Origin: Sebastes aleutianus
Taxonomy: Eukaryota > Chordata > Actinopteri > Perciformes > Sebastidae
NCBI GenBank assembly: GCA_916700875.1
Contig: CAKAKS010000031.1
Location: 14,085,124-14,149,123, forward strand
Direction of reading: 5' to 3'
Length of the DNA stretch: 64,000 nucleotides
Shown one piece after another: positions 53,745 through 64,000 of this stretch. Numbering within the stretch: position 1 is the first letter of the stretch; every line of letters starts with the position of its first letter. The position numbers and the translations under genes are program-made. Below the pieces are notes generated by a model. That model ran no database searches. It was not told the DNA's origin and was given only the letters and a program-made list of their open reading frames with translations.

Positions 53745-54707
53745 TAGGGGTGGGGGGAAAAAATCGATACAGCATAGTATTACGATATTTTGCATGGCCA
53801 CACAACACATTCTCACTCCCGACTCGTCAAATACCGCCACTTGGTCAGTGCCTCTTGGCATTGAAGACCGACGCACAGGGTACCCCTCTTGCGTTACCTT
53901 TGGATGGACCAGGGACGGCGTGTCAATATACGCTCGTTACATGCATAGTGTCCTTTCAAAATAAACTTCCATTTTCACAGAAAGTTAGGTTTAGGCAACA
54001 CAACCACTTAGTTAAGAGTTAGGAGGACTAGTGACTCACAGAGCTGACAATACTAACGACTCACGTGATTGACGGCGCTGACGATACTGATGAGTCACGT
54101 GACTAAAGACTGACATGATAAAATAAGTCAGTGTTACTTTTAGTTTCACACAGGACACGAAGAGCGGTCTCCTGGTTGAAGGTCTTGAGTTTGTTTGACC
54201 CATCCTCCACCGCTCCCGCCCGCCCTGAGTGGATTCTCACGCTATTAATACTATGTCACTACGGTCAAATAGCGGGTGGGTTTACATTGGAGTTAGTTAA
54301 AAGCCTGGTTCGTCACATACTGTTGCTAAAGGGTGCCTCCGAGCGTCGGTTACCGATGCCGAGGAGCACTTACCAAACGGGGGTATTTGACGAGTTGGGA
54401 GTGAGACGGCAATTATCGACCTTTTATTATATAAACTATTAACCTCTTAACAATCCGGCCGCTATTCTGTCTATCAGAGGTGGCATGGCCATTTTCAAAG
54501 GGGTCCCTTGACCTCTGACCTCAAGATATGTGAATGAAAACTGTTTCTTTTTAGACAAAACAGATGTTGACAAACTGAATAATTTGCAGTTGAAAAAAGG
54601 TAATAAATCGCAATACAACTTATCACAATACTCAGCATATCGCAAAATGTTTAAAATCGCAATAAGATTGTATCCTGACTAAAGTATCATGGTGATTCCC
54701 ACCCCCA
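53745..54707. mobile_element. hAT-like MITE, family D, copy 1, interrupted
   Basis: The left end TAGGGGTGGGGGGAA pairs with 'gattcccaccccca' at the right. The flanks ttgaatat (53737-53744) and tctaatat (54708-54715) match 6 of 8. Subterminal 'atcgatacagcatagtat' is shared with 58609-59083. The inner block 'ggcatggccattttcaaag' is shared with family B (32820 and 62278). It is split by the element at 53811-54406. Confidence 0.65.
53811..54406. mobile_element. MITE with long inverted arms nested in family D copy 1
   Basis: The arms of about 70 bp begin 'tctcactcccgactcgtcaa' on the left and, read in reverse from 54406, 'tctcactcccaactcgtcaa' on the right. They continue with 'ataccgcc', 'cttggtcagtgcctc' and 'accgacgc' type blocks. 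The interior has 'gttaggtttaggcaaca' wording typical of fish repeats. The target duplication is not clear. Confidence 0.6.
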
Positions 54708-55090
54708 TCTAATATGCAACTGGAGTACACACTGTATGCTGATATCATGAAACAGCTTGTAAATTAATGATTATCTGACACTACCGTCTTATCCGTAGTG
54801 TGCTGTTTACTCGCAGTGACAGACAGGAAACATGCAGCTACCAGCAACACGTAGACACGTGGGGCTGTGCAACACTGTCGGTCCCCTGGAGGGCTGTTAA
54901 CTTTGGAAATATATGAATTGGTTTTAGTACCTGCGCATGTCATCCTGCTAATTTAATTACCAGGGAGCCGGGCTCAAGGACGGAGGATGGTGGTGACAAA
55001 CTTAAAATTCAGAACATGATAGAGAGAGACAGAGAGGGCAGGGGCGCACTCCGACAGATGACTGAACGAGTGAGGAATTTGTTCTTCTCA
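54708..55090. other. Intergenic; nothing recognised
   Basis: I see no coding or repeat signal that I can define. Confidence 0.35.
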
Positions 55091-55179
55091 GTCCTTCACA
55101 AAATTTGCTAAAACACTGTTAAAGGTAGGAAAATAATACATAACTAATAATAATACATAACATGAATAATAAGTGCAGT

Positions 55180-55294
55180 GATAAAGGTTTGCTGCAGCAT
55201 TTTGCACAAACTGCAAGCGTGCGACTTGATTTTGATTGAGGCAACGGTACAGAGAGTGTTGCAGTAAATCAGCCGTTGAAAGAGGTGAATGCAT
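55180..55294 (-). pseudogene. Short LINE reverse-transcriptase C-terminal remnant
   Basis: On the minus strand a frame reads LYRCLNQNQVARLQFVQNAA and then loses similarity. 'LxxLQxVQNAAAR' is a hallmark of the region after the reverse-transcriptase core in fish L2/CR1/Rex-type LINEs. Only about 30-35 codons are recognisable. Confidence 0.5.
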
Positions 55295-57261
55295 GAATGA
55301 CTTTCACCAGGTCAGCAAAAAAAACTCTTTTCATCTGTTCATCAGAATTTAATTTGGCAGCATATAAGCTGACTTATGGCGTAGATGGACTAAGGGCACA
55401 TGCCCTCTTCATGGTGCTACGGATGACTGATGTATGAAGAACAGGAGTTTATGGTCCAGAGCATTCAGCCTTAGGGGAGTTTCTCTTTGTGAAACATTAT
55501 GATGGGGATAAATCCTCAGAAACTGTTCTCTTGATTCATTATACACCAAAAGAAAGAAATACAGTATATAATTTATTGTAAAAATGAATTATAAAATGTA
55601 AAAATGGATGGTTTTTGGTGTATTTGGTGCTTCTATCACAAGATGAACAATTGTTATAATATGTTGAGCTATGCCGCCCCACTATATATGAAAAAAAAAA
55701 GTGTATAAAACCTTTTGTGGCTCCATAGGAAGCTGCAAAAAATCTGACCACACTGGTTGACAGCAAAATTAGACTATAAATCATGAAAATACAGAGTGAA
55801 CAGTGGAGAGATGCCGAACGTACAGTGGACATGAAAAGTACTCGGGACAGATTATAATAATTATATTTCTTAATTACATTTTTCTAAAAATAAAAAGATT
55901 GGAAGCTGTTTCCATGTTACACAATGCATTTAAATGCATCCTAAGCCATCGTGTTTAGGGATTCAGGGCCTTTTTTCTTTTTTTGGTATACAGATTGGCA
56001 GACTAATTGCACTTTACATACAGCAAAGCAGTCGTAACATTGACCTGGCATGACATCTGTCTGAGTTACAATTTTCATTTATATAAAGCAATGATAACTT
56101 GGGTCGGGTGCTTCAAATATTCTGCCTAGAGTGTTCAGCGTGACCGAACAGTGCTCAGAAACATCCAAACAGAGCATTTAAGTGCTGAAATGAAACAAGC
56201 CTGCAGAGCAGCTTCAGCCTGACAACTTAAGTGGAGCTGTGTTCTGACCTGCTCATGTCTTGGATGAATTTGTGCAGTGCCATTAACCGAATGGAAAGTC
56301 TATTTAAGCTGTCAAATGGAGTTGCTCAACCTCTGCTGTGCAATCACACCGCAACAGCCTGCTGCCATCCACCTGTGGATGAATCCCCAGTCAGTTACTG
56401 CTGATTCTCTGCATGATCCGCTGGCAGGGAGAAAGAGCCTGGTGCCAAAATTAAATCTGTGTTTACATGTGTTCTAAATAAGACACAACAAAAAGGTTTC
56501 AGATAAAATGCAAATAAAAGCAAAACCAGGGAAATGAACAAAACATATACTAAAAACATCTTCCTACAGTAAAAAGTAATAATGTACTTGCATATTATCA
56601 GGATATTAGTTCATCCAGGAGTCAACAAGTCAAGTGACCCTAAAGGATGTCAAAGAACTGACTGTATATACAGTAAGGGGTTTATTATAAGGATGACAAT
56701 GGTGGGAAATGACAGATAAGGACCAAACACACTCGTTGTGGTTGTGTGCCTTTCATCTGAACAAAAGACTATCAAAAGCTACTCGAATCTATTGGATCAA
56801 AATTGATCTTTTGTTGGAATTACATGGGTAAGATGCATTATAAACACTGAGCTATACCAAAGATGCTATATAACAAAGATGACACAGATACAGGAAACTG
56901 ACTCTCAGTGCACCGTCTCCTTTCTGAACCGTCTCTGGCTGTACACAACCACCTGGCCAAAATACTGTCAGCTCTCTCATCCTCTGCCGGAACAAATATC
57001 CCTTCATCATAACACTTTCCTCTAGAACTACTTGTCTATTCTCTCTAATGTCAAGATGACAAGAACAAAATGAACGTCGTTCTGCTCTGTGAGATGAGAG
57101 AGGATAATTTGCTGAGCAAGCCAATAGCGTCAGCTCGAACACAGGCTCTGAATTATGACTTGCTGGACTCAGCATTACAGGGGCTATAAGGCCTCAAAAG
57201 ACCTCAAGAGTTTTCAGTCTCACCTGTAGTCCCGTCTTTCATGATGAAGCATCTCCATCCT
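55295..57261. other. Intergenic; nothing recognised
   Basis: Open frames here are short and carry no domain I recognise. There are no clear terminal repeats. Confidence 0.4.
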
Positions 57262-57445
57262 GGGCGGCTGTAGCTCAGTGGGTAGAGCGGGTCGTACTTC
57301 AACCTCAAGGCTGGCAGTTCGATCCCTGAGATGCTGAACCCAAAGTTGCTCCCCTTTACAGCAGCCCACTGCTCCTAAGGATGGATTAAATGCAGAAGTC
57401 AAATTTCATGTATGTGCCTGTATGTATATGACAAATCTAATAAAG
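57262..57445 (+). repeat. tRNA-derived SINE
   Basis: The 5' part is tRNA-like. A polymerase III A box, TAGCTCAGTGG, lies at 57271-57281, and a B box, AGTTCGATCCC, at 57316-57326. Then comes a tRNA-unrelated body with 'gctgaacccaaagttgctcc' and 'ggatggattaaatgcagaa', and an AT-rich tail near 57430-57445. This wording is widespread in spiny-rayed fishes. It is not a functional tRNA because the 3' half does not fold back on the 5' end. Confidence 0.8.
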
Positions 57446-58608
57446 TCAAATTTACTAAATTGGACATGTATACAGCACATTCAGAATATGAGTCTCAATT
57501 TGTGTTTTTAAGGCAGTTTACAACACATAACCTCTTGCCTGTTTACGGCCAGCTCTGTGCATTGTACACAAACCAACTAGCCGACAGTTTGCAGAGATTC
57601 ATGCCCAAAAGAAAAGCCCACATTTCTAGTCGGAAGGAGAAACATACCTACTTTTAAACATTATGAAAGACTTGGATATCGACAGGTTTTTAGATATGTG
57701 CAAATGTCACAACGCCGACCTTTTCTAGAAGGTGGTTGAAGGAATGAAAGAGAGAGGCTGTGTTCACACCGGTTACGTTAATCGGAGTATGCACGGGTGC
57801 ATGTAAACGGGAATATTAGTGGAATATTCCTTTCCATTAGCCATGTAAACAGCTTAGTAGGAATATTGTCTTTTTACAGAATAAGGGCAAAAAACACAAT
57901 ATTTTGCACATGTAAACGTAGTCATTGTGAATAATTGTGGAGCAGCAGCCTTCTTTGCAAGAGACATTTAACCAACTAATAGCCCAGAAAGCTAAATAGC
58001 AAATCCAGACAATCCTCTCTTTGAGGAATTTAACATCCCGTCCCCTCTGGTTAGAGACAACGGTTGCAGAAAATTAGAAACCATTTATCCCATGTGTAGT
58101 AAACACTCTTAATACTGATTCACCATAACCTGCCTCTTGGTTCCTCTTACAGCTTATAGCACTTTGTCTTATTCTCACTGTTTTTCTTTGCTTTTATCAC
58201 CTAAACCTTTGTTGTATTCTGCTTTGCGTGCCTATAGCACCGGCACATTTAATGTCTTCATTTCTCTTACTGTCTTATTGTGTTTATGTTTTTATGCTGC
58301 CTGCCTTGCTGCAAAATAATTTACTTTTGTGCAACAAAAAAAAGACCTGAACTGAGTTTTACACGTTATGTGCACCACTTTCTAAAAAGAGAGGGAATCA
58401 ACAAAGAGAAGAAGAAAGTGATTGTCAGTGATTGAAGTGGTGCGGTTTGAAATGTGCAGTATCACACAGAGGGCAGGGTCACCTCAGAGCAAAACTAGAC
58501 AGAACTTTATCTGTATTTTGTCTGTACAAAACAAACCACTAACTCACTTTAGGTGAGGCAAACATTGATTAGATGGTTTATGAAAAGAACAAGACAATAT
58601 ATGATGAA

Positions 58609-59083
58609 TAGGGTTCGGGGGGGAATCGATACAGCATAGTATCGCGATATTTTGCATGTATCGATACACGGACATCATGCATCGATCTATTATTATATAA
58701 ACTATTAACCTCTTAACAATCCGACAGACGCTATTCTGTCTTTCAGAAGTTGTAGCGGGCTCAGTCTTCTGGAGCGAAGATACTGGTATAGCTTGTCGGG
58801 AAGAACGCTAAATAACGCTACATAGTTACACTAAATTTTGGCGAGGAAAATCGGGCATGGCTATTTTCAAAAGGGGTCCTTCGACCTCTGACCTCAAGAT
58901 ATATGAATGAAAACTGAGATGAAAACTGTATCTTATTAGATAAAACAGATGTTGACAAACTGAGTAATTTGCATTTGAAAAAAAGGTATTATACATTACA
59001 TTATATCTTATCACAACTACTCAGCATATTGCAAAATGTTTAAAATCGCAATATCGTGACTTAAGTATCGTGATAATACCCCA
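58609..59083. mobile_element. hAT-like MITE, family D, copy 2 (475 bp)
   Basis: The left end starts 'tagggttcggggggga', followed by 'atcgatacagcatagtat'. The right end has 'aagtatcgtgataatacccc'. The flanks atgatgaa (58601-58608) and tcgatgaa (59084-59091) match 6 of 8. The interior again has 'gtagcgggctcagt', 'gaagatactggtat' and a 'gcatggctattttcaaa' core. This uninterrupted copy shows what the copy at 53745-54707 looked like before insertion. Confidence 0.7.
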
Positions 59084-60639
59084 TCGATGAATAATAGAAA
59101 TTGCTCTGTTTATCTACTTAAAAATAAGAATCTGAATCCATGAAAGATGTTCACTTATCTAATAATAGTCATTGATTTTTTTTTCTCTGAGGTCATTAAT
59201 TTCAGGTAACCCAACAGTTTCCCTCTTGTCAATGCATCATCTGGGATGCTACATCGGAGTCCAAAAAAAAAAAGGCAAACACTGCTCCAGAAATAGCTTT
59301 CCTCCAATGTCAGGATGACAAAGAGAAACTTTCCAGAGCAACATCTGAGAGCAGGATACATGCAAACACACAAACTCACAACAAGAGAGAGCTCACCTGG
59401 CCTCTTTGTTATGTAAATAGTCTGAATCAATATGACAAATGTACTGTAAAAGGGGGAAAAAATCCCCACCGGCATTCATCCTCAACCGCTGGTCTTATCA
59501 CCACCCCCAGACACGAGCCAATACCTGATTAATGGCATCCACGTGTCAGCTACGTAAATCGTCATAGCACGCTCGGTTGCATATGAATGGACAGAGTGTG
59601 AATTAGATGGCAACACACAGAAACCAGAGCTCAGGGTTTCCACTTCTGAATCTGAGGAAGCTGTGTAGCACCATTGCCGATGATTAAACTGCCTTTTTAC
59701 CAAAACCTCTTTGATATATACATGAGGAGACGTTTGATTAATAACAAATAAATAGACTGAATTTTGTCAATCAATTTAAAACTTTAACAATCGAAAAAGA
59801 TGTTTTAGAATATGTATATTCGGTGTGGCTGAACCAAGCACTTCACAACATGACTAAGAGGCTACAGACATGCCAGCAGCTCTGTGAGAATGAATTTAGG
59901 TAATCTCCATGAACAGATTCTGCACTCATATGCATCATTTGTAGGCAACGGGACAAGCTTTTGGTATCGGAAGCGTATTAGTTTCCGTTTGTAGTCCGAG
60001 TGGTGTTCGAGCAGGCTTTGGTTGAACAGTCTGTGTGGAGAGCAAAAGAGGCGGAACGCATTTGCCATAACTCTATAAACCACCGGCTATCGTCTGATGA
60101 TGATTTAGATTTTTATTGATTTGAAATTAGCGGGTAAACTGTCTACTTGTGAAACAATCCGGTCGTACATGTTGTCTCTCAACTCCAACTCTTGCATCTA
60201 AAGGTGCTAATCAGACTGTAAACAACGAGCAGCGCGCAGAAAAGGAAGTCTTGGCCCGGATATACCCGTTGGCTACACCGGAACCCCAGAAGCTTAAGCA
60301 TGATATATGCCGAGTGTCCGCATGGCCAAAGTGACGTCACACCATCAGACAAGGCCCTTCGCGGGGGTTCCGTATTGGAAGATTTTCGCCCAGCGCATAG
60401 CAACGTTTTTCTAACCACAGGGATGCGGATTGGCGTGGTAAATGGAGAACTTTGAGGTGCTTTGAGAATGTCTGTTTGCCACGAGGAAAAAACCCAATCC
60501 AAACCTTTCCTCGTCACGATCCCGCATCAGGTCATGCCCGTGCGGCCGTCCCAGCAGAAAGCATAACCAAAGCTTTATCCGTCGTCAGAACGATAGCCGA
60601 AGGGTTCCAAGATTTGTACTTAGGCAATCTGGTGCTTTG
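59084..60639. other. Intergenic; CpG-richer stretch at 60.0-60.6 kb unexplained
   Basis: From about 59940 to 60630 the sequence is richer in CpG and has open frames of 60-112 codons on both strands without recognisable domains. It may be an unclassified repeat or a small CpG-rich regulatory block. No splice sites or terminal repeats were found. Confidence 0.35.
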
Positions 60640-61145
60640 AGATAAATGAAAATATTAGCATGCTAAAATGCTCACTATGAAAGTGTTAACATGCTGATGT
60701 TTTGCAGGTATGATGTTTACCATGTTAGCCATCTTAATTTAATGTTCACGTGCTAACATTTGCTAAATTAGCACTAAACAAAAAGTGTTAGTTTTGCAGG
60801 TATTTTGTCATAAACCAAAGTATTGCATACATTTCAATTTTGACCTGATGATGGTGTTAGATGAAAAGTCAGGGGATTACCTAAGTGATTACAATTCATC
60901 CTGAGGGGAACATGAACATCTGTAGCACATTTCTTGGCACTCATTCAATACATGTTGAGAGATATTTCACTCGAATCATATGTCAACCTCACGGTGGCGC
61001 TGGAGGAAAAGTCAGAGGGTCACCAAAGTCACAGGACACAATGTTCAGGAATCACAAATTAAAAATTCCATGGTGATCCATGCAGAAGTTGAGATATCAA
61101 ATGGACTGTGTGATGCAAACAGACTGTCGCAGCCCTCTTTAGGTT
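60640..61145 (-). repeat. Interspersed fish repeat, family A, copy 4 (inverted)
   Basis: It shares 'aacatgctgatgtttt', 'aacatttgctaa', 'gtcataaaccaaagta' and 'tgatgatg...agatgaaaagtc' in order with 13290-13760. It is the inverted counterpart of 6840-7415. Confidence 0.6.
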
Positions 61146-61794
61146 AGAAGTAGTGATTGTTCAACCTTGCTGACTGCGTAACAGCCACATGGCCACTCAG
61201 TGTGCCCATTATGACTTCAGGCTGATCGTCAGGGTCTAGCAGGTTACTTTGACACCACATCTGTACATGTCATGTCCCTTCGTTCTGTGATGTAATACTT
61301 CCTCCCGATGACACAGGAAACCATTTGATTATCACATAGCTTCTGTCAGAGCAGCGAGGTCCTGCAACATGAGGGGGGATGTCAGGTCACGCAGATGGCT
61401 TTTTGTTTTGTTTTGACGTGTTTTACCCTTAAAAGGCTTCGCTCTCCCTGACGAGGCTCCAATCTTATTTAATGTTTTCATGATTTTCACAAAAATGAAA
61501 TGATACTCTTGACACCACAATTTCCTCCGTTCTTGTTTAAAGATTGTAGTCTATTTGATTTGGGCAAGCATGTAGTCAGAAATCTCATGAATACATAAAA
61601 TGGTGCTTAGTGGCCGCCGGTTTACAAGACTGAAAGCGAGAATACTATCTTATTCATATTGTGTCTTTATGACAAATATATGACCCAGTAATTTAATGAA
61701 ATACGTATAAATAATATAAATGTGTGTAAGATACGATTTCACAAAACCAACGAGCTTTAAATAGACAATAGACAGAAAATACTGTTGGTTGTCC
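61146..61794. other. Intergenic; nothing recognised
   Basis: No coding or repeat signal that I can define. Confidence 0.35.
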
Positions 61795-62215
61795 TTAAAG
61801 GAACAGTGTGTAACATTTTGGGGGATTTATTATCAGAAATAGAAATAATATTCATCACTATGTTTTCATTAGTGTATAATCACCTGAAACTAAGAATTAT
61901 TGTGTTTCTGTTAGCTTAGAATGAGCCGTTTATATCTACATAGGGAGCGGGTCCTCTTCACAGAGTCCTCCATGTTGCAACGCCATGTTTCTACAGTAGC
62001 CCAGAACGGACAAACCAAACACTGGCTCTAAAGAGAGGCTTTTGTGTTTTTACGTTACCTGAAGGCCACCGTAGTTCCGACACGATTGTGAAACTGCGGT
62101 AACGTGAGCCACAGAGAGCAAAAGCGAGGGAGGAATGAGCGGAAGGGTACTCAGTTGGTTGCAATCTGCAACCACACCGCTAGATGCCGCCAAATCCTAC
62201 ACACTGTACCTTTAA
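61795..62215. mobile_element. TTAA-bounded MITE, family E (421 bp including TTAA)
   Basis: TTAA at both ends (61795-61798 and 62212-62215) encloses inverted ends AGGAACAGTGTGTA and the reverse of AGGTACAGTGTGTA. The interior has 'gagccgtttatatctacata' and 'gccatgtttctacagtagcc', wording that is very common in fish genomes. It is non-coding. TTAA duplication suggests a piggyBac- or Kolobok-type parent. Confidence 0.7.
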
Positions 62216-62277
62216 CACAAACCGGCAAGTTAGCTATGTTTCCTTGCAGTAAGAATTAAAATAGAAAACTACAAAAG

Positions 62278-63005
62278 TAGGGCTGTCAATCGATTAAAAT
62301 ATTTAACCGCCTTTAATCCCGATTGTCCATAGTTATCGCGATTTATCGCAAATTTTGTATCTGTTCAATGTATCGTAAAGGGAGATTTGTCAAGTATTTA
62401 ATACTTTTATCAACATGGGAGTGCGCAAATATGCTTGTTTCATGCAACTGTGTGTATATATGCATTATTGGAAATCAATTAACAATACAAAACAATGACA
62501 AGTCCAGAAACCCTCACAGGTACTGCATTTAGCATAAAAAATATGCTCAAATCATAACATGGCAGACTGCAGCCCAACAGGCAACAACAGCTGTCAGTGT
62601 GTCAGTGTGCTGACTTGACTATGACTTGCCCCAAAACTGCATGTGATTATCATAAAGTGAGCATGTCTGTAAAGGGGAGACTCGTGGGTACCCATTGAAC
62701 CCATTTTCAATCACATATCCTGAGGTCAGAGGTCAAGGGACCCCTTTGAAAATCACCATGTCAGTTTTTCCTCGCCACAATGTAGCGTAAGTTTGGAGCG
62801 TTATTTAGCCTCTTTTGCGACAAGCTAGTATAACATGGTTGACACCAATAGATTCCTTATGTTTTTTAGTTTCATATGATGCCAGTATCTTCACTCTAGC
62901 TTTAAAACTGAGCCTGCTACAACATAAAAATTGCAAGTTGCATTAATGCATTAAAGAAATTAATGGCGTTAACAAGTTATTATCGCGTTAACTTTGACAA
63001 CCCTC
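62278..63005. mobile_element. hAT-like MITE, family B, copy 2 (728 bp, inverted to copy 1)
   Basis: It is flanked by identical tacaaaag at 62270-62277 and 63006-63013. The left end TAGGGCTGTCAATCGATTAA and the right end TTTGACAACCCTC correspond to the reversed ends of 32820-33459. Internal blocks are the reverse complement of copy 1 in the same order, with extra sequence at about 62400-62560. Confidence 0.8.
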
Positions 63006-63217
63006 TACAAAAGAAATAAAAAAATATTTCATAATTTGGGTTTATAACAAAAATGTTATGTCACTATTATTTATTTTTTTAAAAGAAGCCAGTAATTACT
63101 GTTAAACGATTTTGAAATGTACTCATTTTCTTTATTTTTTGCTGATTAATGTGCCCTGAATGTGAAGTTAGGTGAAACATTTCTAATCAATAAACTGTTA
63201 TGATAATACATTAAAAG

Positions 63218-63322
63218 ATTGGGGAGGAGGAGGAGGAGGAGTGAGCGGAGGGATACTCAGTTGGTTGCAATCTGCAACCACACCACTGGATGCTGCCAGA
63301 TCCTAAACACTGTACCTTTAAG
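63218..63322. repeat. TTAA MITE family E, right-end fragment
   Basis: A (GGA)n run at about 63221-63242 leads into 'gagcggagggatactcagtt', 'ggttgcaatctgcaacca' and 'aacactgtaccttta', the right end of the element at 61795-62215. The left three quarters are missing. It sits about 1.1 kb from the full copy, in the same orientation. Confidence 0.65.
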
Positions 63323-63873
63323 AGTGACTGAGCATACTTCATAGGCCGTCTGAGGAATTGGGGCACAAATCTGCACTATAACAACACTTCTTAGAATCTA
63401 GGGCTTGCATGTAAAAGATGCCACAGATATACTTAAGACAGCTACGATGACAGAAAGAGAAAGAACTTCTCTATTGGTCCAACCTTAATGCCAGATTATT
63501 TCAGGATTGCATAAGACATCTGTCATGCAAGGAGCTGAGTAAACTGCACAATATGACTTGTGAATGCAACAGATGGGAAAATTAATCTGTTGACCTAGGA
63601 AGCAAAGAGTTTAAGATGTGTTGACATGCAGCAACAAAGAAGGACTGGGAGTTATTGTAGATGAGTAGTTTAGGTATTTCTGATTGAAATGATGTTCTAA
63701 TTAGGGATTTTTATATGCAAGTTGATTGTAAAAACAGCATTTTGTAAATTTTGAGTTTAAAAAGGCAACTGTACAGGGTGCAATAACCCACAGTTTTTCC
63801 CATGTGTGACACCAAGCAACTCTGCAGACCGTGTATTACAGTAAAGACAGTGTATGTGTAAATCATGGAGCAC

Positions 63874-63944
63874 CTGCGGTCCCACTGTTGTCTTCTAGTC
63901 CCCTCTGCAGCAGTGCTGTCCTGAAGCTCAGCCTGGAGTCTGTC
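63874..63944 (-). CDS. Candidate internal exon of an unidentified minus-strand gene
   Basis: A 71-nt segment has a strong acceptor on its right (T/C-rich tract ending TTCTCTAG, with a branch-like ACTAAAC upstream) and a CGCAG|GTGCTC donor on its left. Two of the three minus-strand frames are open through it: one reads DRLQAELQDSTAAEGTRRQQ..., the other TDSRLSFRTALLQRGLEDNS.... I recognise neither. It lies 25 kb upstream of ccbe1, so it is probably another gene, or possibly a distant non-coding 5' exon. It could also be chance. Confidence 0.3.
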
Positions 63945-64000
63945 CTAGAGAACAGGGGAAACATGAAATGAGAGTTTAGTATTACAGCTACAACATCCCA

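Noticed and set aside
57262..57334. Possible functional tRNA gene
   Set aside because: A and B boxes are present, but the 3' half does not pair with the 5' end to form an acceptor stem, and a SINE body and AT-rich tail follow.

Overview
This is a vertebrate window, almost certainly from a ray-finned (probably spiny-rayed) fish. It has low coding density and long introns with clean GT/AG splice sites. Dense DNA-transposon debris of fish type (hAT-like MITEs with 8-bp target duplications, TTAA-flanked MITEs, a Tc1 element, a tRNA-derived SINE) fills the rest. No operons, CRISPR arrays, prokaryotic genes or rRNA genes are present.

The one gene I can identify is ccbe1 (collagen and calcium-binding EGF domains 1), on the minus strand. 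Nine coding exons lie between 38830 (start codon) and 3505 and splice in frame into 302 codons. They encode a signal peptide, a Cys-rich N-terminal segment, an EGF-like module, a calcium-binding EGF module, a linker and most of a Gly-X-Y collagen region. The last exons (about 90 residues in the human protein) are not seen and should lie left of the window. Exons 3-9 sit between 12487 and 3505; exons 1 and 2 are next to each other at 38.6-38.8 kb, across an intron of about 26 kb.

Layout: 1-3.5 kb holds a decayed hAT transposase fragment and MITEs downstream of the last visible exon. 3.5-12.5 kb holds exons 9-3 with repeat-bearing introns, including one hAT-type element inserted in another. 12.5-38.55 kb is the giant intron 2, packed with MITEs. 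38.55-38.83 kb holds exons 2 and 1. 38.8-63.9 kb is the upstream intergenic region, with a 5'-truncated LINE, an almost intact Tc1 element (1621 bp, 211-bp inverted repeats, transposase broken by a small frameshift), hAT-like MITEs and a SINE. A possible exon of an unidentified minus-strand gene sits at the right edge.

The most unusual item is a 334-bp hAT-like MITE at 28945-29278 whose middle carries a segment that I recognise as antisense 28S rRNA sequence. Other points of note are three nested MITE insertions, a MITE core shared by elements with different ends, and a NAGNAG acceptor in ccbe1. Identities rest on reading the sequence and on memory of families; no database search was run.
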